Source of the DNA: Acidobacteriota bacterium
GTDB taxonomy: Bacteria; Acidobacteriota; Blastocatellia; Pyrinomonadales; Pyrinomonadaceae
Reading direction: 5' to 3'
Assembly (NCBI GenBank): GCA_019239425.1
Contig: JAFAZX010000005.1
Location: 62,001 to 126,000, forward strand
DNA: 64,000 nt
Below are positions 1-8,125 of this stretch, piece after piece (position 1 is the first letter of the stretch; every line of letters begins with the position of its first letter). The notes below the pieces were generated by a model. It saw only the letters and a program-made list of their open reading frames with translations. It did no database searches and was not told where the DNA came from. The translations under genes and the position numbers were made by a program.

Positions 1-1792
1 CCGCCTCGCGGGTGTAGCGCGCGGCGATGAGCGCGAGCGCCTCGTCCGTGATTTCGAGCTGACCCTCTGTCAGCCCGTTCTCGCTCGTCTGGCGCGGGAT
101 GAGGTACTGCCGCGCGATGTGCAGCTTCTCCTGGTCGCTGTAGCCCGAGAGCGCGATGATCTCCATGCGGTCGCGCAGAGGCCCCGGGATCGGCGCGAGC
201 TGGTTCGCCGTCGCGATGAAGAAGACCTTCGACAGGTCGAACGGCAGGTCGAGGTAGTGGTCGCGGAACGTGTGGTTCTGCTGCGGGTCGAGAATCTCGA
301 GGAGCGCCGAGGCCGGGTCGCCCCGGAAGTCGTTCCCGAGCTTGTCGATCTCGTCGAGCATCATCACGGGGTTGTTGACGCCCGCGCGCCTGAGGGCCTG
401 GATGATGCGCCCCGGCATCGCGCCGATGTAGGTGCGGCGGTGGCCGCGCAGCTCCGCCTCGTCGCGGACGCCGCCGAGCGAGAGGCGCTCGAACTGGCGG
501 CCGAGCGAGCGCGAGATGGACTTGCCGAGTGAAGTCTTGCCGACGCCCGGCGGGCCGACGAAGCAGAGGATCGGGCTCTTCGAGTCGCGGCGGAGTTTGA
601 CGACCGCGAGGAATTCGAGGATGCGCTCCTTGATGTCTTCGAGTCCGTAGTGGTCTTCGTCGAGGACGCGCCGCGCCTCCGAGAGGTCGAGCTTGTCCTC
701 GGAAGACTTGCTCCACGGCAGCTCGATCACGAACTCGAGCCACGTGCGGATGACGTGGTAGTCGGGCGCGGCCTGCGGCAGGCGTTCCAGGCGGCGCAGC
801 TCGCGGTCGGCCTCCTTGCGCACGTCTTCGGGCAGGTCGGTGGCCTCGAGCCGCTCGCGGAGCATCTCGGCCTCGGCGCGCTCGCCGCCCTCCTCGTCCT
901 CGCCCAGCTCCTTCTGGATGGCCTTCATCTGCTGGCGCAGGAAGTAGTCGCGCTGCGCCTTCGACATCTCGCCCTGCGCCTCGGCGGCGATCTTCGTGCG
1001 CAGCTCCATGATGTCGATCTCGTGCGCGAGCCGGCCGTAGGCGATCTGCAGGAGGTCGTCCACGGTGTCGGCTTCGAGCATCTGCTGCTCCTGCTCGACG
1101 CCGAGGTTGAGGATGGAGCCGAGGAAGTAGGAGAGCTGGACGGGGTCGTTGGCCGAGAGCACGGCGTTGCGCACCTCGGGCGGAATCTCGGGCAGCATCG
1201 CGAGGGCGCGCTGCACGAGCGACTGCACGTTGCGCGTCAGGGCCTCGACGGCGTCCGCGTCGCGCACCGCCGGGGCCGGGATGATGCGGACGCGCGCGCG
1301 CAGGTGCGGGTCGGTCTGCGTCCACTTGACGACGCGCAGGCGCTCGGTGCCGTGGACGATGAGCTGCAGCCCTTCGGGCGTGCGCATCATGCGCTTGACC
1401 ATGACGAGCGTGCCCACTTCGTAGAGGTCTGCGGGGGGCGTGGCCTCCGCCTCGACCGCGCCGCGCCCGTTGCGGACGGTGACGCAGGCGAGCAGCTTCT
1501 CCTCGGTCGCGAGCGCGGCCTCGACCGCGGCGACCGAGCGCGGGCGGCCCGCGGCCAGGGGGATGACGGTGCCGGGGAACATCGTCGTCTGCTGCAGGGG
1601 GAGCACCGCGATCTCGAAGACCCGCGCGGCCGCGCCTTCGCCCTCGTTCGTGCCGGAGGGCGCGACGTACGCGCCGCCCGTGCCCGCCTCCTTCGACTCG
1701 TTCAGAGCCTGCTGCGGCGTGGTCTGCGGCGCGGCCGGGTTGTTGCCGGTCGCCGCCTGCTCCTGTTCGCCTCTCGGGGTCTTGTCAGCCAT
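1..1792 (-). CDS. lon: ATP-dependent protease Lon, N-terminal part (cut by window edge)
   Basis: Cytosolic hexameric AAA+ protease that unfolds and degrades damaged and regulatory proteins. About 597 residues are visible from the ATG at 1792; the rest runs off the left edge. After a low-complexity lead of about 60 residues comes the LAN substrate-binding domain, then the Lon-typical helical segment with AQRDYFLRQQ, Walker A GPPGVGKTS near residue 411 and Walker B MMLDEIDK near 476. The C-terminal Ser-Lys protease domain lies outside the window, so proteolytic competence cannot be checked. An AGAGGA sequence lies about 12 nt upstream of the ATG. The neighbouring upstream gene on the same strand is an Hsp20 chaperone, which makes a protein-quality-control pair. 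Confidence 0.96.
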   Translation of the reverse strand, partial: MADKTPRGEQEQAATGNNPAAPQTTPQQALNESKEAGTGGAYVAPSGTNEGEGAAARVFEIAVLPLQQTTMFPGTVIPLAAGRPRSVAAVEAALATEEKLLACVTVRNGRGAVEAEATPPADLYEVGTLVMVKRMMRTPEGLQLIVHGTERLRVVKWTQTDPHLRARVRIIPAPAVRDADAVEALTRNVQSLVQRALAMLPEIPPEVRNAVLSANDPVQLSYFLGSILNLGVEQEQQMLEADTVDDLLQIAYGRLAHEIDIMELRTKIAAEAQGEMSKAQRDYFLRQQMKAIQKELGEDEEGGERAEAEMLRERLEATDLPEDVRKEADRELRRLERLPQAAPDYHVIRTWLEFVIELPWSKSSEDKLDLSEARRVLDEDHYGLEDIKERILEFLAVVKLRRDSKSPILCFVGPPGVGKTSLGKSISRSLGRQFERLSLGGVRDEAELRGHRRTYIGAMPGRIIQALRRAGVNNPVMMLDEIDKLGNDFRGDPASALLEILDPQQNHTFRDHYLDLPFDLSKVFFIATANQLAPIPGPLRDRMEIIALSGYSDQEKLHIARQYLIPRQTSENGLTEGQLEITDEALALIAARYTREA

Positions 1793-1846
1793 AAGGGATG
1801 TTTGTCCTCTTCAAGTATGAAAGGGAGAGTGCGCGCGTCTCACTTT

Positions 1847-2218
1847 TCAGTCGCACACCTCGGGGCTGCGGATGTGGAGGATGAGGAGGCCGTCGCGGTA
1901 GCGGCGCTCGATGGCCGCGCCCTCGACGGGGCAGGGGAAGCGGATGGTCTTCTCGAAGCGGCTGTAGGTTATCTCGAGCTGGTGGTACGAGACCGACTCG
2001 GTCAGAATCTCGTCGCGCCGCGTGCCGGAGATGCGCAGGGTGTCGCCCGAGATTTCGACCTGCAGCTCGTCGGGCGCGACGCCCGCCAGCTCGACCTTGA
2101 CGACCCACCCGCCGCCCGTCTTGTACACGTCGGCCGCCGGGTACCAGAAGTTCTCCGAACACCGGAGGCCGCTCGCCTTCGGCATCATCCGCAGGTAACG
2201 CTCGATTGACTTTGCCAT
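1847..2218 (-). CDS. Hsp20/alpha-crystallin small heat-shock protein
   Basis: ATP-independent holdase chaperone of 123 aa. The alpha-crystallin domain fills about residues 25-120: the start (PAADVYKTGGGWVVKVELAG), the central GDTLRISGTR and the closing YRDGLLILHI. The last is the family's A-x-x-x-NGVL site with DGLL in place of NGVL. It has almost no C-terminal extension, so the usual IxI oligomerisation tail appears to be missing. The gene lies just upstream of lon on the same strand with a 54-nt gap. No clear Shine-Dalgarno is present, because the region before the ATG is occupied by a heptamer inverted repeat (2224-2329). Family assignment is firm; client proteins are unknown. Confidence 0.93.
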   Translation of the reverse strand: MAKSIERYLRMMPKASGLRCSENFWYPAADVYKTGGGWVVKVELAGVAPDELQVEISGDTLRISGTRRDEILTESVSYHQLEITYSRFEKTIRFPCPVEGAAIERRYRDGLLILHIRSPEVCD

Positions 2219-2223
2219 TGATT

Positions 2224-2329
2224 AGTAAATGGTGAATGGTAAATGGTAAATGGTGTTTGAGTGCTTACCTTGACCGCGCACGTGCCGCAGGTCGCAAGCA
2301 CTATTCACTATTTACCATTCACCATTCAC
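2224..2329. repeat. Heptamer inverted repeat, GTRAATR family, copy 1
   Basis: Left arm 2224-2255 and right arm 2299-2329 are tandem 7-nt units (GTAAATG, GTGAATG and variants), inverted about a 43-nt spacer. The arms differ mainly by A/G changes at the third and seventh unit positions. The TGA stop of the CBS protein gene (2326-2328) lies inside the right arm. Confidence 0.9.
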
Positions 2330-3156
2330 GAAAAAATTCTGTTCCAGAACGAGGAGCCGCTCGAAATCTCTTCGAGGGCTTCGCCGAGTTCGCGGTCGGC
2401 CTCAGTTTCGAGCGCGATGTCGGCCATCGAGATGATGCCGCGCAGATTCCCCTCGCGGTCGACGACGGGGAGGCGGCGCACCTGCTTGTCGCCCATCTTG
2501 CGAATCGCCTCGATCACGCGGTCGTTGGGGCGGACGGTGTAGAGCTCTTTCGTCATGACGCTCTCGGCCGTCACCGCGCGCGCCTCCTGCCCTTCGGCGA
2601 GGGCGCGGATGACGATGTCGCGGTCGGTGATGAGTCCGACCAGCCGGCCGTTGGCCTGCGTGCGCGCGGGGACGCGCTGGACTTCGGTGACGGCGTCGGA
2701 GTCGGTCTCGCCCGGCTCGACGACGGGGATGACGCCCGTGTCCTCGTCGCGCATCATGCGCGCGACCTCTTCGAGCGTGGTCGTGCGCTCGGCGACGGTC
2801 ACGTCCCGCGTCATGATGTCGCGGCAGCGCAGGTGCGAGCGCGTCGCGCCGCGCCGCCGCCCGCGCTCGTACTCCTCGCGCGGCGGGGGCGGAGGGGGCG
2901 GCGTGCGCCCGTACTCGCGCGGGTCGCGTCCCGCATCGCGCGGCCCCGCGTAGTATTCGTCGCGGTAGGAGTCGCCGCGGCCGTACGCGCGCTCGTCGTA
3001 GTCTCCGCGCGCGCCCCAGGGACGCCCGCCGCGCGGCGCGTCACGCTCGTCGTACTCGTAGCGGCCACGCGGCGGCGGCGGGCCGCCCCACTCGCGCCGC
3101 GGGCGCGGCTCGCCCTCGTAAAAATCGTCGTCCCAGTCTCCGCGATGTCTCGACAT
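2326..3156 (-). CDS. CBS-domain-pair protein with Arg/Gly/Tyr-rich N-terminal tail
   Basis: Protein of 276 aa with no signal peptide. Residues 1 to about 95 are a disordered tail rich in Arg, Gly, Asp, Tyr and Pro (many RG and DE-R-Y stretches). Two CBS motifs follow, the first starting at CRDIMTRDVTV and the second at ESVMTKELYTV, each with the typical LVGLITDRDI or LRGIISMADI strand. CBS pairs usually bind adenosyl ligands and sense energy or ionic state; no attached enzymatic domain is visible. The start at 3156 is chosen because GGAGG lies 6 nt upstream, whereas an in-frame ATG 27 nt further out has no such site. The ligand is unknown. Confidence 0.9.
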   Translation of the reverse strand: MSRHRGDWDDDFYEGEPRPRREWGGPPPPRGRYEYDERDAPRGGRPWGARGDYDERAYGRGDSYRDEYYAGPRDAGRDPREYGRTPPPPPPPREEYERGRRRGATRSHLRCRDIMTRDVTVAERTTTLEEVARMMRDEDTGVIPVVEPGETDSDAVTEVQRVPARTQANGRLVGLITDRDIVIRALAEGQEARAVTAESVMTKELYTVRPNDRVIEAIRKMGDKQVRRLPVVDREGNLRGIISMADIALETEADRELGEALEEISSGSSFWNRIFS

Positions 3157-3274
3157 CGAAAGCCTCCAAGCCCGAGACCGCACACGTCTGCGCGGGCCGG
3201 GGTCACGTCTGATTTACGTCGAGGGGAACTTGGGGCCGATTATACTCGCTTCGTTCGAGATTGCCAGCGAGAGC

Positions 3275-3363
3275 AAGGATGAAGGATGAAGGATGAAGGA
3301 TGAAGGATGAAGGAAAAACAGTTCGCCTTCCTTTCATCCTTCATCCTTCATCCTTCATCCTTA
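3275..3363. repeat. Heptamer inverted repeat, AAGGATG family
   Basis: Left arm 3275-3314 holds more than five nearly perfect tandem AAGGATG units. Right arm 3332-3363 holds the complementary CATCCTT units. The spacer has an extra small GAAGG/CCTTC stem. The right arm runs into the TAA stop (3361-3363) of the SIMPL gene. Confidence 0.92.
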
Positions 3364-4392
3364 TTCCCTCGTCTCGACCTCCGCGACTAAGGTCACTTGC
3401 GCGCGGATTTCGAGGGAGCCGGGTTCGACGGGCGTGGCCGTCTGCGCGGCGCCGGCCGCGCGGCCGAACTCGGCCTTGTAGACGGGGACGGGCAGGGGGA
3501 CGGCGCCGGCCTCTTGCACCTCGACGATGCGGAGCACGCGGCCGCCGAGCGTCTGCGCGACGGCGCGCGCCTTGGCCTGCGCCTCGCGCGTGGCCTCGGC
3601 CAGGGCGCGCTGGCGCGGCTGCGCGTCTTCGCGCAGAAGGAACGCGAGGCCCTCGACGCTGTTGGCCCCGGCGCGCGAGCCCGCGTCGATGACCGCGCCG
3701 GTCTGGCGTACGTCTCCGACCGTCACGTTGACGGAGTTGCGTGCGATGTAGCTCGTAATCGTGGGCGGCGCGCCCTCCTTGTAAGCGTACTGCGGTTGCA
3801 GGCTGTAGCCGCTCGTCTTGACCTCGCGGACGCCCGGCGCGGCGCGGACGGCGCGCAGCACGGCGTCCGTGCGCGAGGCGTTCTCGGCCTGCGCTTCCGA
3901 GGCGCTCGCGTTCTGCGTGACGACCGAGAGCGTGACGGAGACCGTGTCGGGCTGCGCCTCGACGAACGCCTCGCCGGTGACGAGGACGCGCACGATCCCG
4001 GCGCGCGTCGTCGGCGGTGGCGGCCCGACTTGCGGCGGCGGGCCGGCTTGCGGGTCTGGGGCTTGCGTGGTGTTGTTGTTTCGCGAGCCGCCGCGCGGGC
4101 GCATCGTGCGCGCCTGGAAGGGGACGCCCTCCATGTGTATCGACATCACGTCGTCGCGGACGCGCCCGGTCGCCTCGACCGCGGCGCCCTCGCGGAACCA
4201 GGACTGGCGCCGGAATTGGTTGGCGTTCGTCAGAAGGTACTTGCCGTAGTCAGCGACGACGAGCCACCCGCCCGCTTCGGTCGTCGGCGTGAGCCTTCCG
4301 ACGACGGTCAACTCCTTCGCCGCCTGCTGCCGCGCCGGGGCGACCTGCGCCGCGCACAGCAGCGCGAGCACCGTTAATAAGACTCTGCGCAT
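3361..4392 (-). CDS. Secreted SIMPL (DUF541) domain protein
   Basis: Exported protein of 343 aa with signal peptide MRRVLLTVLALLCAAQVAPA. Residues about 27-95 look like a small beta domain (ELTVVGRLTP...VEATGRVRDD). A proline-rich linker follows (about 100-130). The rest is a SIMPL/DUF541 domain, recognisable from VTGEAFVEAQPDTVSVTLSV near residue 137 and the GVREVKTSGYSLQPQY segment. SIMPL proteins are periplasmic or surface oligomers with poorly defined roles, some linked to oxidative stress. An AAAGGAG site lies about 10 nt before the ATG. The N-terminal extra domain is unusual for the family. Confidence 0.9.
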   Translation of the reverse strand: MRRVLLTVLALLCAAQVAPARQQAAKELTVVGRLTPTTEAGGWLVVADYGKYLLTNANQFRRQSWFREGAAVEATGRVRDDVMSIHMEGVPFQARTMRPRGGSRNNNTTQAPDPQAGPPPQVGPPPPTTRAGIVRVLVTGEAFVEAQPDTVSVTLSVVTQNASASEAQAENASRTDAVLRAVRAAPGVREVKTSGYSLQPQYAYKEGAPPTITSYIARNSVNVTVGDVRQTGAVIDAGSRAGANSVEGLAFLLREDAQPRQRALAEATREAQAKARAVAQTLGGRVLRIVEVQEAGAVPLPVPVYKAEFGRAAGAAQTATPVEPGSLEIRAQVTLVAEVETRE

Positions 4393-4482
4393 GTCTGTCG
4401 TGCTCCTTTCTGTGCAGAAAGGATAACAGAACCGCCCGCGGTTGGTGGGGGCGTGGGCGTTTTGTTAGGATGCGGGAAAGTT

Positions 4483-4839
4483 ATGCAGCCGCCGGGAAGA
4501 AGATTCGCGAACTCGAAAATCCCTCAGCGCGAGGGCAAGCTCGTCACGGTCGGGCGGGTCGAGGACGTGCCCGAGGGGCGCGGCGCGACGGTCGAGCTGC
4601 ACAACGGGAAGGAGCTGGCGCTCTACCATGTCGAGGGCCGCTTCCACGCCATCGAGAACTTCTGCCCGCACAAGGGCGCGCCGCTCGCCGACGGCAACCT
4701 CACGGGCCATACGGTCGAATGCGACTGGCACGGCTGGCGCTTCGACGTGCGCTCCGGCGCTTGCCTCAACCGCCCCTCCGAACCCGTCGAGACCTACGAG
4801 GTCGTGATTGAAGACGGGTGGATAAAGATAAGAGTTTAG
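4483..4839 (+). CDS. Small Rieske [2Fe-2S] ferredoxin
   Basis: Soluble electron carrier of 118 aa. The two Rieske cluster-binding loops are intact: Cys61-Pro-His63 and Cys80-x-x-His83 (CDWHGW), with the surrounding fold typical of NirD and ring-hydroxylase ferredoxins. There is no signal or membrane anchor, so it acts in the cytosol. The start at 4483 is the only ATG in frame; a GTG 30 nt upstream is possible but has no clear ribosome site. The gene converges on a [4Fe-4S] ferredoxin gene, and both stop codons lie inside one hairpin (4838-4914). Its redox partner is unknown. Confidence 0.9.
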   Translation: MQPPGRRFANSKIPQREGKLVTVGRVEDVPEGRGATVELHNGKELALYHVEGRFHAIENFCPHKGAPLADGNLTGHTVECDWHGWRFDVRSGACLNRPSEPVETYEVVIEDGWIKIRV

Positions 4840-4914
4840 TGAATGGTAAATGGTAAATCGTGAATAGTAAGAACCTCCTTCTTACTATTCACGATTTACC
4901 ATTTACCATTCACT
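4838..4914. repeat. Perfect 34-bp heptamer inverted repeat, GTRAATR family, copy 2
   Basis: Arms 4838-4871 and 4881-4914 are exact reverse complements across a 9-nt loop. Each arm is built of GTGAATG, GTAAATG, GTAAATC and GTGAATA heptamers. The arms contain the TAG stop of the Rieske gene (4837-4839) and the TGA stop of the ferredoxin gene (4910-4912), so the repeat separates two convergent genes with no other spacer. No T tract follows on either strand. Confidence 0.95.
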
Positions 4915-5143
4915 GGCCGTCGTTGCCGATGGCTTCGACGGGGCAGGCCATGAGGGCCTCTTCGCAGAGGGAGCGCTCCTGGTCGGACTGCGGCTGTTTG
5001 AAGACGAAGGAGTAGCCGCCGCGGTCGGCGCGCGTGAAGTTGTCGGGTGAGGTGTCGCGGCACACGTCGCAGTCGATGCAGTTCGTGTCCACGTAATAAG
5101 TGCCCGGCACGTTCTCGGGCACGCGGTCGTTGTGGTCTGCCAT
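4910..5143 (-). CDS. [4Fe-4S] ferredoxin
   Basis: Small cytosolic electron-transfer protein of 77 aa. Cys22, Cys25 and Cys28 (CIDCDVC) plus Cys67 in the ACPVEAI motif provide ligands for one [4Fe-4S] cluster, with Cys60 as an extra cysteine. This is the single-cluster type and not the 2x[4Fe-4S] bacterial type. The start at MADHND is used because the longer in-frame ORF (to 5209) is only a translation of the upstream repeat. It lies downstream of nadA on the same strand. NadA is itself an Fe-S enzyme, but a functional link is only suggestive. Confidence 0.9.
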   Translation of the reverse strand: MADHNDRVPENVPGTYYVDTNCIDCDVCRDTSPDNFTRADRGGYSFVFKQPQSDQERSLCEEALMACPVEAIGNDGQ

Positions 5144-5148
5144 AGTTT

Positions 5149-5220
5149 GGTGAATAGTGAATGGTGAATAGTAAATGGACTCAAGCAGACACCATTTACT
5201 ATTCACCATTTACCATTTAC
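5149..5220. repeat. Heptamer inverted repeat, GTRAATR family, copy 3
   Basis: Left arm 5149-5178 and right arm 5192-5220 are made of GTGAATA, GTGAATG and GTAAATG units, inverted around a 13-nt loop. The TAA stop of nadA (5217-5219) is inside the right arm. The left arm begins 5 nt upstream of the ferredoxin start codon. Confidence 0.9.
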
Positions 5221-6335
5221 TTGATAGCAAGCATCCGGTCGAGGGCGACGCGCGCCCATCCGGCGGTCTCCTCGTCCACGGTGATCTGGTTGACGACCCG
5301 GCCCGCGACCAGCGAGTCGAGCGCCCAAGCGAGGTTCTGCGGCGCGATGCGGTACATCGTGGCGCACATGCAGAGGTCGGGCGCGAGCAGGCGGATCTCC
5401 TTGTCCGGGTGCTGCTTCGCGAGGCGCTGGACGAGGTTGACCTCGGTGCCGACGGCCCAGGCCGAGCCGGCGGGTGCCTCCTCGATGACCTTGATGATGT
5501 ACTCGGTCGAGCCGTTGAGGTCACTCTTCTCGACGACCTCGCGCTCGCACTCGGGGTGAACGAGCACCTTGATGCCCGGCACCTCCTTGCGAATCGTGTC
5601 CACGTGCCACGGGCGGAAGCGGCCGTGCACAGAGCAGTGGCCCTTCCAGAGGATGAGCCGCGCCTTGCGCAACTGCTCGGGGCTGTTGCCGCCCAGCTCC
5701 TTGTTCGGATCCCACAAGGCCATCTCGTCGAGCGGGATGCCGAACTTGACGCCGGTGTTGCGACCCAAGTGCTGGTCTGGGAAGAAGAAGAGCTTGTCGG
5801 CCTCCTTCAGATACTTGTCGAAGAGCGGGACGGCGTTCGAGGAGGTGCAGACGACGCCCTCGTGCTCGCCGCAGAAGGCCTTGATGGCCGCCGTAGAGTT
5901 CATGTAGGTGACGGGCGCGACCTTGAACTCGTCGAGAATCCCAACCGACCGCAACTGCTCCCAGGCGTCCTCGACCTGTTCGGCCGTCGCCATGTCGGCC
6001 ATCGAGCAGCCCGCGCCGAGGTCGGGCAGAATCACCTTCTGGTCGCCGGGCTTGAGGATGTCGGCCGACTCGGCCATGAAGTGGACGCCGCAGAAGACGA
6101 CGTAGTCGGCCTCGGGGCGCTCGGCCGCGAGCTTGGCGAGCTTGAAGGAGTCGCCGGTGTAGTCGGCGTGGCAGACGACATCGTCGCGCTGGTAGTGGTG
6201 GCCGAGGATGACGAGGCGCGTGCCCAGAGTCTTCCGCGCCGCCTCGATGCGCTCGGACAGCTCGGCCTCCGACAGCCCGAAGTAGTCTTCGAGCGCGGGC
6301 GCCCCGACTTCCAGAGTCTCAGCCACAGTGGTCAT
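5217..6335 (-). CDS. nadA: Quinolinate synthase A
   Basis: Cytosolic [4Fe-4S] enzyme that condenses iminoaspartate with dihydroxyacetone phosphate to quinolinate in de novo NAD synthesis. The 372-aa length fits the family. The early VILGHHYQRDDVV motif, VVFCGVHFMAESADIL (cluster cysteine), the HPECE motif and the late DLCMCATMYRI cysteine motif are all present, along with GTEVNLV. The start MTTVAETLEV at 6335 is the first in-frame ATG. No nadB or nadC is nearby; the neighbours are fumC upstream and a ferredoxin downstream, separated from nadA by inverted repeats, so transcriptional coupling is uncertain. Confidence 0.96.
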   Translation of the reverse strand: MTTVAETLEVGAPALEDYFGLSEAELSERIEAARKTLGTRLVILGHHYQRDDVVCHADYTGDSFKLAKLAAERPEADYVVFCGVHFMAESADILKPGDQKVILPDLGAGCSMADMATAEQVEDAWEQLRSVGILDEFKVAPVTYMNSTAAIKAFCGEHEGVVCTSSNAVPLFDKYLKEADKLFFFPDQHLGRNTGVKFGIPLDEMALWDPNKELGGNSPEQLRKARLILWKGHCSVHGRFRPWHVDTIRKEVPGIKVLVHPECEREVVEKSDLNGSTEYIIKVIEEAPAGSAWAVGTEVNLVQRLAKQHPDKEIRLLAPDLCMCATMYRIAPQNLAWALDSLVAGRVVNQITVDEETAGWARVALDRMLAIK

Positions 6336-6488
6336 CTTCCTTGAACCCTCTCCGTCACGGCGGGCGACCTGAACGCCGCCCGCGCGAAACGCGAAATATA
6401 AGCCTTCAAAGCGACCACCCGCAAGCGCTCCTGCGGGACGAAAATTAGATGCGGACAGTACCGCGATAGTTCGTACTTGCGGACGGGG

Positions 6489-6568
6489 AGTTTAACCACA
6501 GAGACACAGAGGCACGGCTTGGGGCTTAATTGCTTCAGGCCGTGCCTCTGTGTCTCTGTGGTTAAACT
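6489..6568. repeat. Perfect 30-bp octamer inverted repeat, ACACAGAG family, copy 1
   Basis: Arms 6489-6518 and 6539-6568 are exact reverse complements across a 20-nt loop. After a TTAAC lead the arm is made of 8-nt units (CCACAGAG, ACACAGAG, GCAC). The element ends 4 nt before the fumC stop codon complement. Confidence 0.95.
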
Positions 6569-6572
6569 GTCC

Positions 6573-8000
6573 TTACGGGTGGGTCATCTCTTCGGGCTTG
6601 ACGTACTCGTCGAACTGCTCGCCCGTCAACAATCCCAACTCCGCCGCCGACTCGCGCAGGGTGATGCCCTTCTTGTGCGCGTTCTTGGCGATCCTGGCGG
6701 CGTTGTCGTAGCCGATGTGGGGGTTCAAGGCCGTGACCAGCATCAGCGACTTGCGCAGATTCTCCTCGATGCGCGCGCGGTTCAGCTCCAGCCCCTCGAC
6801 GCAGAACTCGACGAAGCCGCGGCACGCGTCCTTCAGAAGCCTTATCGAGTGGAGCAGGTTGTGAATCATGACGGGGTTGAAGACGTTCAGCTCGAAGTTG
6901 CCCTGCGACCCCGCAAACCCGATGGCCGCGTCGTTGCCCATCACCTGCACGGCGACCATCGTCAGAGCCTCCGACTGCGTCGGGTTCACCTTCCCCGGCA
7001 TGATGGAGGAGCCGGGCTCGTTCTCCGGCAGGACGAGCTCGCCGATGCCAGCCCGCGGCCCCGACCCGAGCCAGCGCACGTCGTTCGCGATCTTCATCAG
7101 CGAAGCCGCCAGGGTCTTCAGCGCGCCGCTCGCGAACACCATCTCGTCGTGCGCCGAGAGGGCCGCGAACTTGTTCGGGTGCGACTTGAACGGCAGCCCC
7201 GTCAGCTCCGCGATCTTCCCCGCCGCGCGTTCGGCGAACTCGGGGTGCGAGTTCAAACCAGTCCCCACGGCCGTCCCGCCGATGGCTAAATCGAGGAGGC
7301 CGGGCATCACGGCTTCCAGCCGTTCAACATCCCTTTCGAGCAGAGAGGCCCAGCCGCCGAACTCCTGCCCCACGGTCAAAGGCGTCGCGTCCTGCAAGTG
7401 CGTGCGGCCGATCTTGACCACGTCGGCGAACTCCTGCGCCTTCGCGTCGATGGCGTCTCGCAGACGCCGCACCTCGGGGATGAGCTTCCGCATCTGCTCG
7501 GCCGCGGCGATGTGCATCGCCGTGGGGAAGGTGTCGTTCGAGGACTGCGACATGTTGACGTGGTCGTTCGGGTGGACGGGCTGCTTACTGCCCATCTCGC
7601 CCCCGGCGATCTCAATCGCGCGGTTCGAGATGACCTCGTTCGCGTTCATGTTCGTCTGCGTGCCCGACCCCGTCTGCCACACGCGCAGGGGGAAGTGCTC
7701 GTCGAGCTTCCCCTCGATCACCTCGTCCGCCGCCCGCTCAATCAGCCTCGCCTTGTCCGAGGGCAGCTTCCCCAACTCCTCGTTCACCAGCGCCGCGGCC
7801 TTCTTCAGAATCCCGAGTGCCCGCACCATCTCCCGCGGCATCACGTCGAACCCGATGTTGAAGTGGTGCAGGGAGCGCTCCGTCTGCGCCCCCCAATACC
7901 TGTCCGCGCGCACCTCGATCTCGCCCATCGAGTCCGACTCGACCCGCGTCTTCAAACCCCTCTGCTCCGCCGCTTCCTTCGTCATATAAGAGGGTTTCAT
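6573..8000 (-). CDS. fumC: Class II fumarate hydratase
   Basis: TCA-cycle enzyme interconverting fumarate and malate; cytosolic, cluster-free, homotetrameric. The length of 475 aa is normal. The lyase signature [15 protein letters not shown] is present, as are [13 protein letters not shown], the [11 protein letters not shown] substrate loop and the [12 protein letters not shown] motif with its catalytic His. Two in-frame ATGs exist (8000 and 7985); GAAGG directly abuts the first and lies about 15 nt from the second, so the exact start is unsure. A strong hairpin at 8065-8093 separates it from the gene upstream, which suggests its own promoter. Confidence 0.96.
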   Translation of the reverse strand: MKPSYMTKEAAEQRGLKTRVESDSMGEIEVRADRYWGAQTERSLHHFNIGFDVMPREMVRALGILKKAAALVNEELGKLPSDKARLIERAADEVIEGKLDEHFPLRVWQTGSGTQTNMNANEVISNRAIEIAGGEMGSKQPVHPNDHVNMSQSSNDTFPTAMHIAAAEQMRKLIPEVRRLRDAIDAKAQEFADVVKIGRTHLQDATPLTVGQEFGGWASLLERDVERLEAVMPGLLDLAIGGTAVGTGLNSHPEFAERAAGKIAELTGLPFKSHPNKFAALSAHDEMVFASGALKTLAASLMKIANDVRWLGSGPRAGIGELVLPENEPGSSIMPGKVNPTQSEALTMVAVQVMGNDAAIGFAGSQGNFELNVFNPVMIHNLLHSIRLLKDACRGFVEFCVEGLELNRARIEENLRKSLMLVTALNPHIGYDNAARIAKNAHKKGITLRESAAELGLLTGEQFDEYVKPEEMTHP

Positions 8001-8064
8001 CCTTCAAGAAAATAAGAGAGCTTTGCTGCCCCGATTCTACACCCGCGGCCGGCCCGAGGCACAC

Positions 8065-8093
8065 GAAAGGGGCGCTACCGACGCGCCCCTTTC
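8065..8093 (-). terminator. Hairpin terminator after the gene at 8126-9796
   Basis: An 11-bp perfect stem (8065-8075 with 8083-8093, GAAAGGGGCGC) encloses a 7-nt loop. It lies 33 nt past the stop of the upstream minus-strand gene and before fumC. Only TTTC follows, so it is a weak intrinsic terminator by sequence. Confidence 0.6.
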
Positions 8094-8125
8094 AAGTCGC
8101 TTTAAGATGAGCCGGCGCGCGATTC

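Noticed and set aside
3275..3363. CRISPR array
   Set aside because: The tandem units are 7 nt without unique spacers and form an inverted pair; there are no cas genes in the window.
4838..4914. Ordinary rho-independent terminator
   Set aside because: No T tract on either strand, and the arms are made of tandem heptamers shared with other loci, so a simple terminator does not explain the sequence, although termination may still occur.
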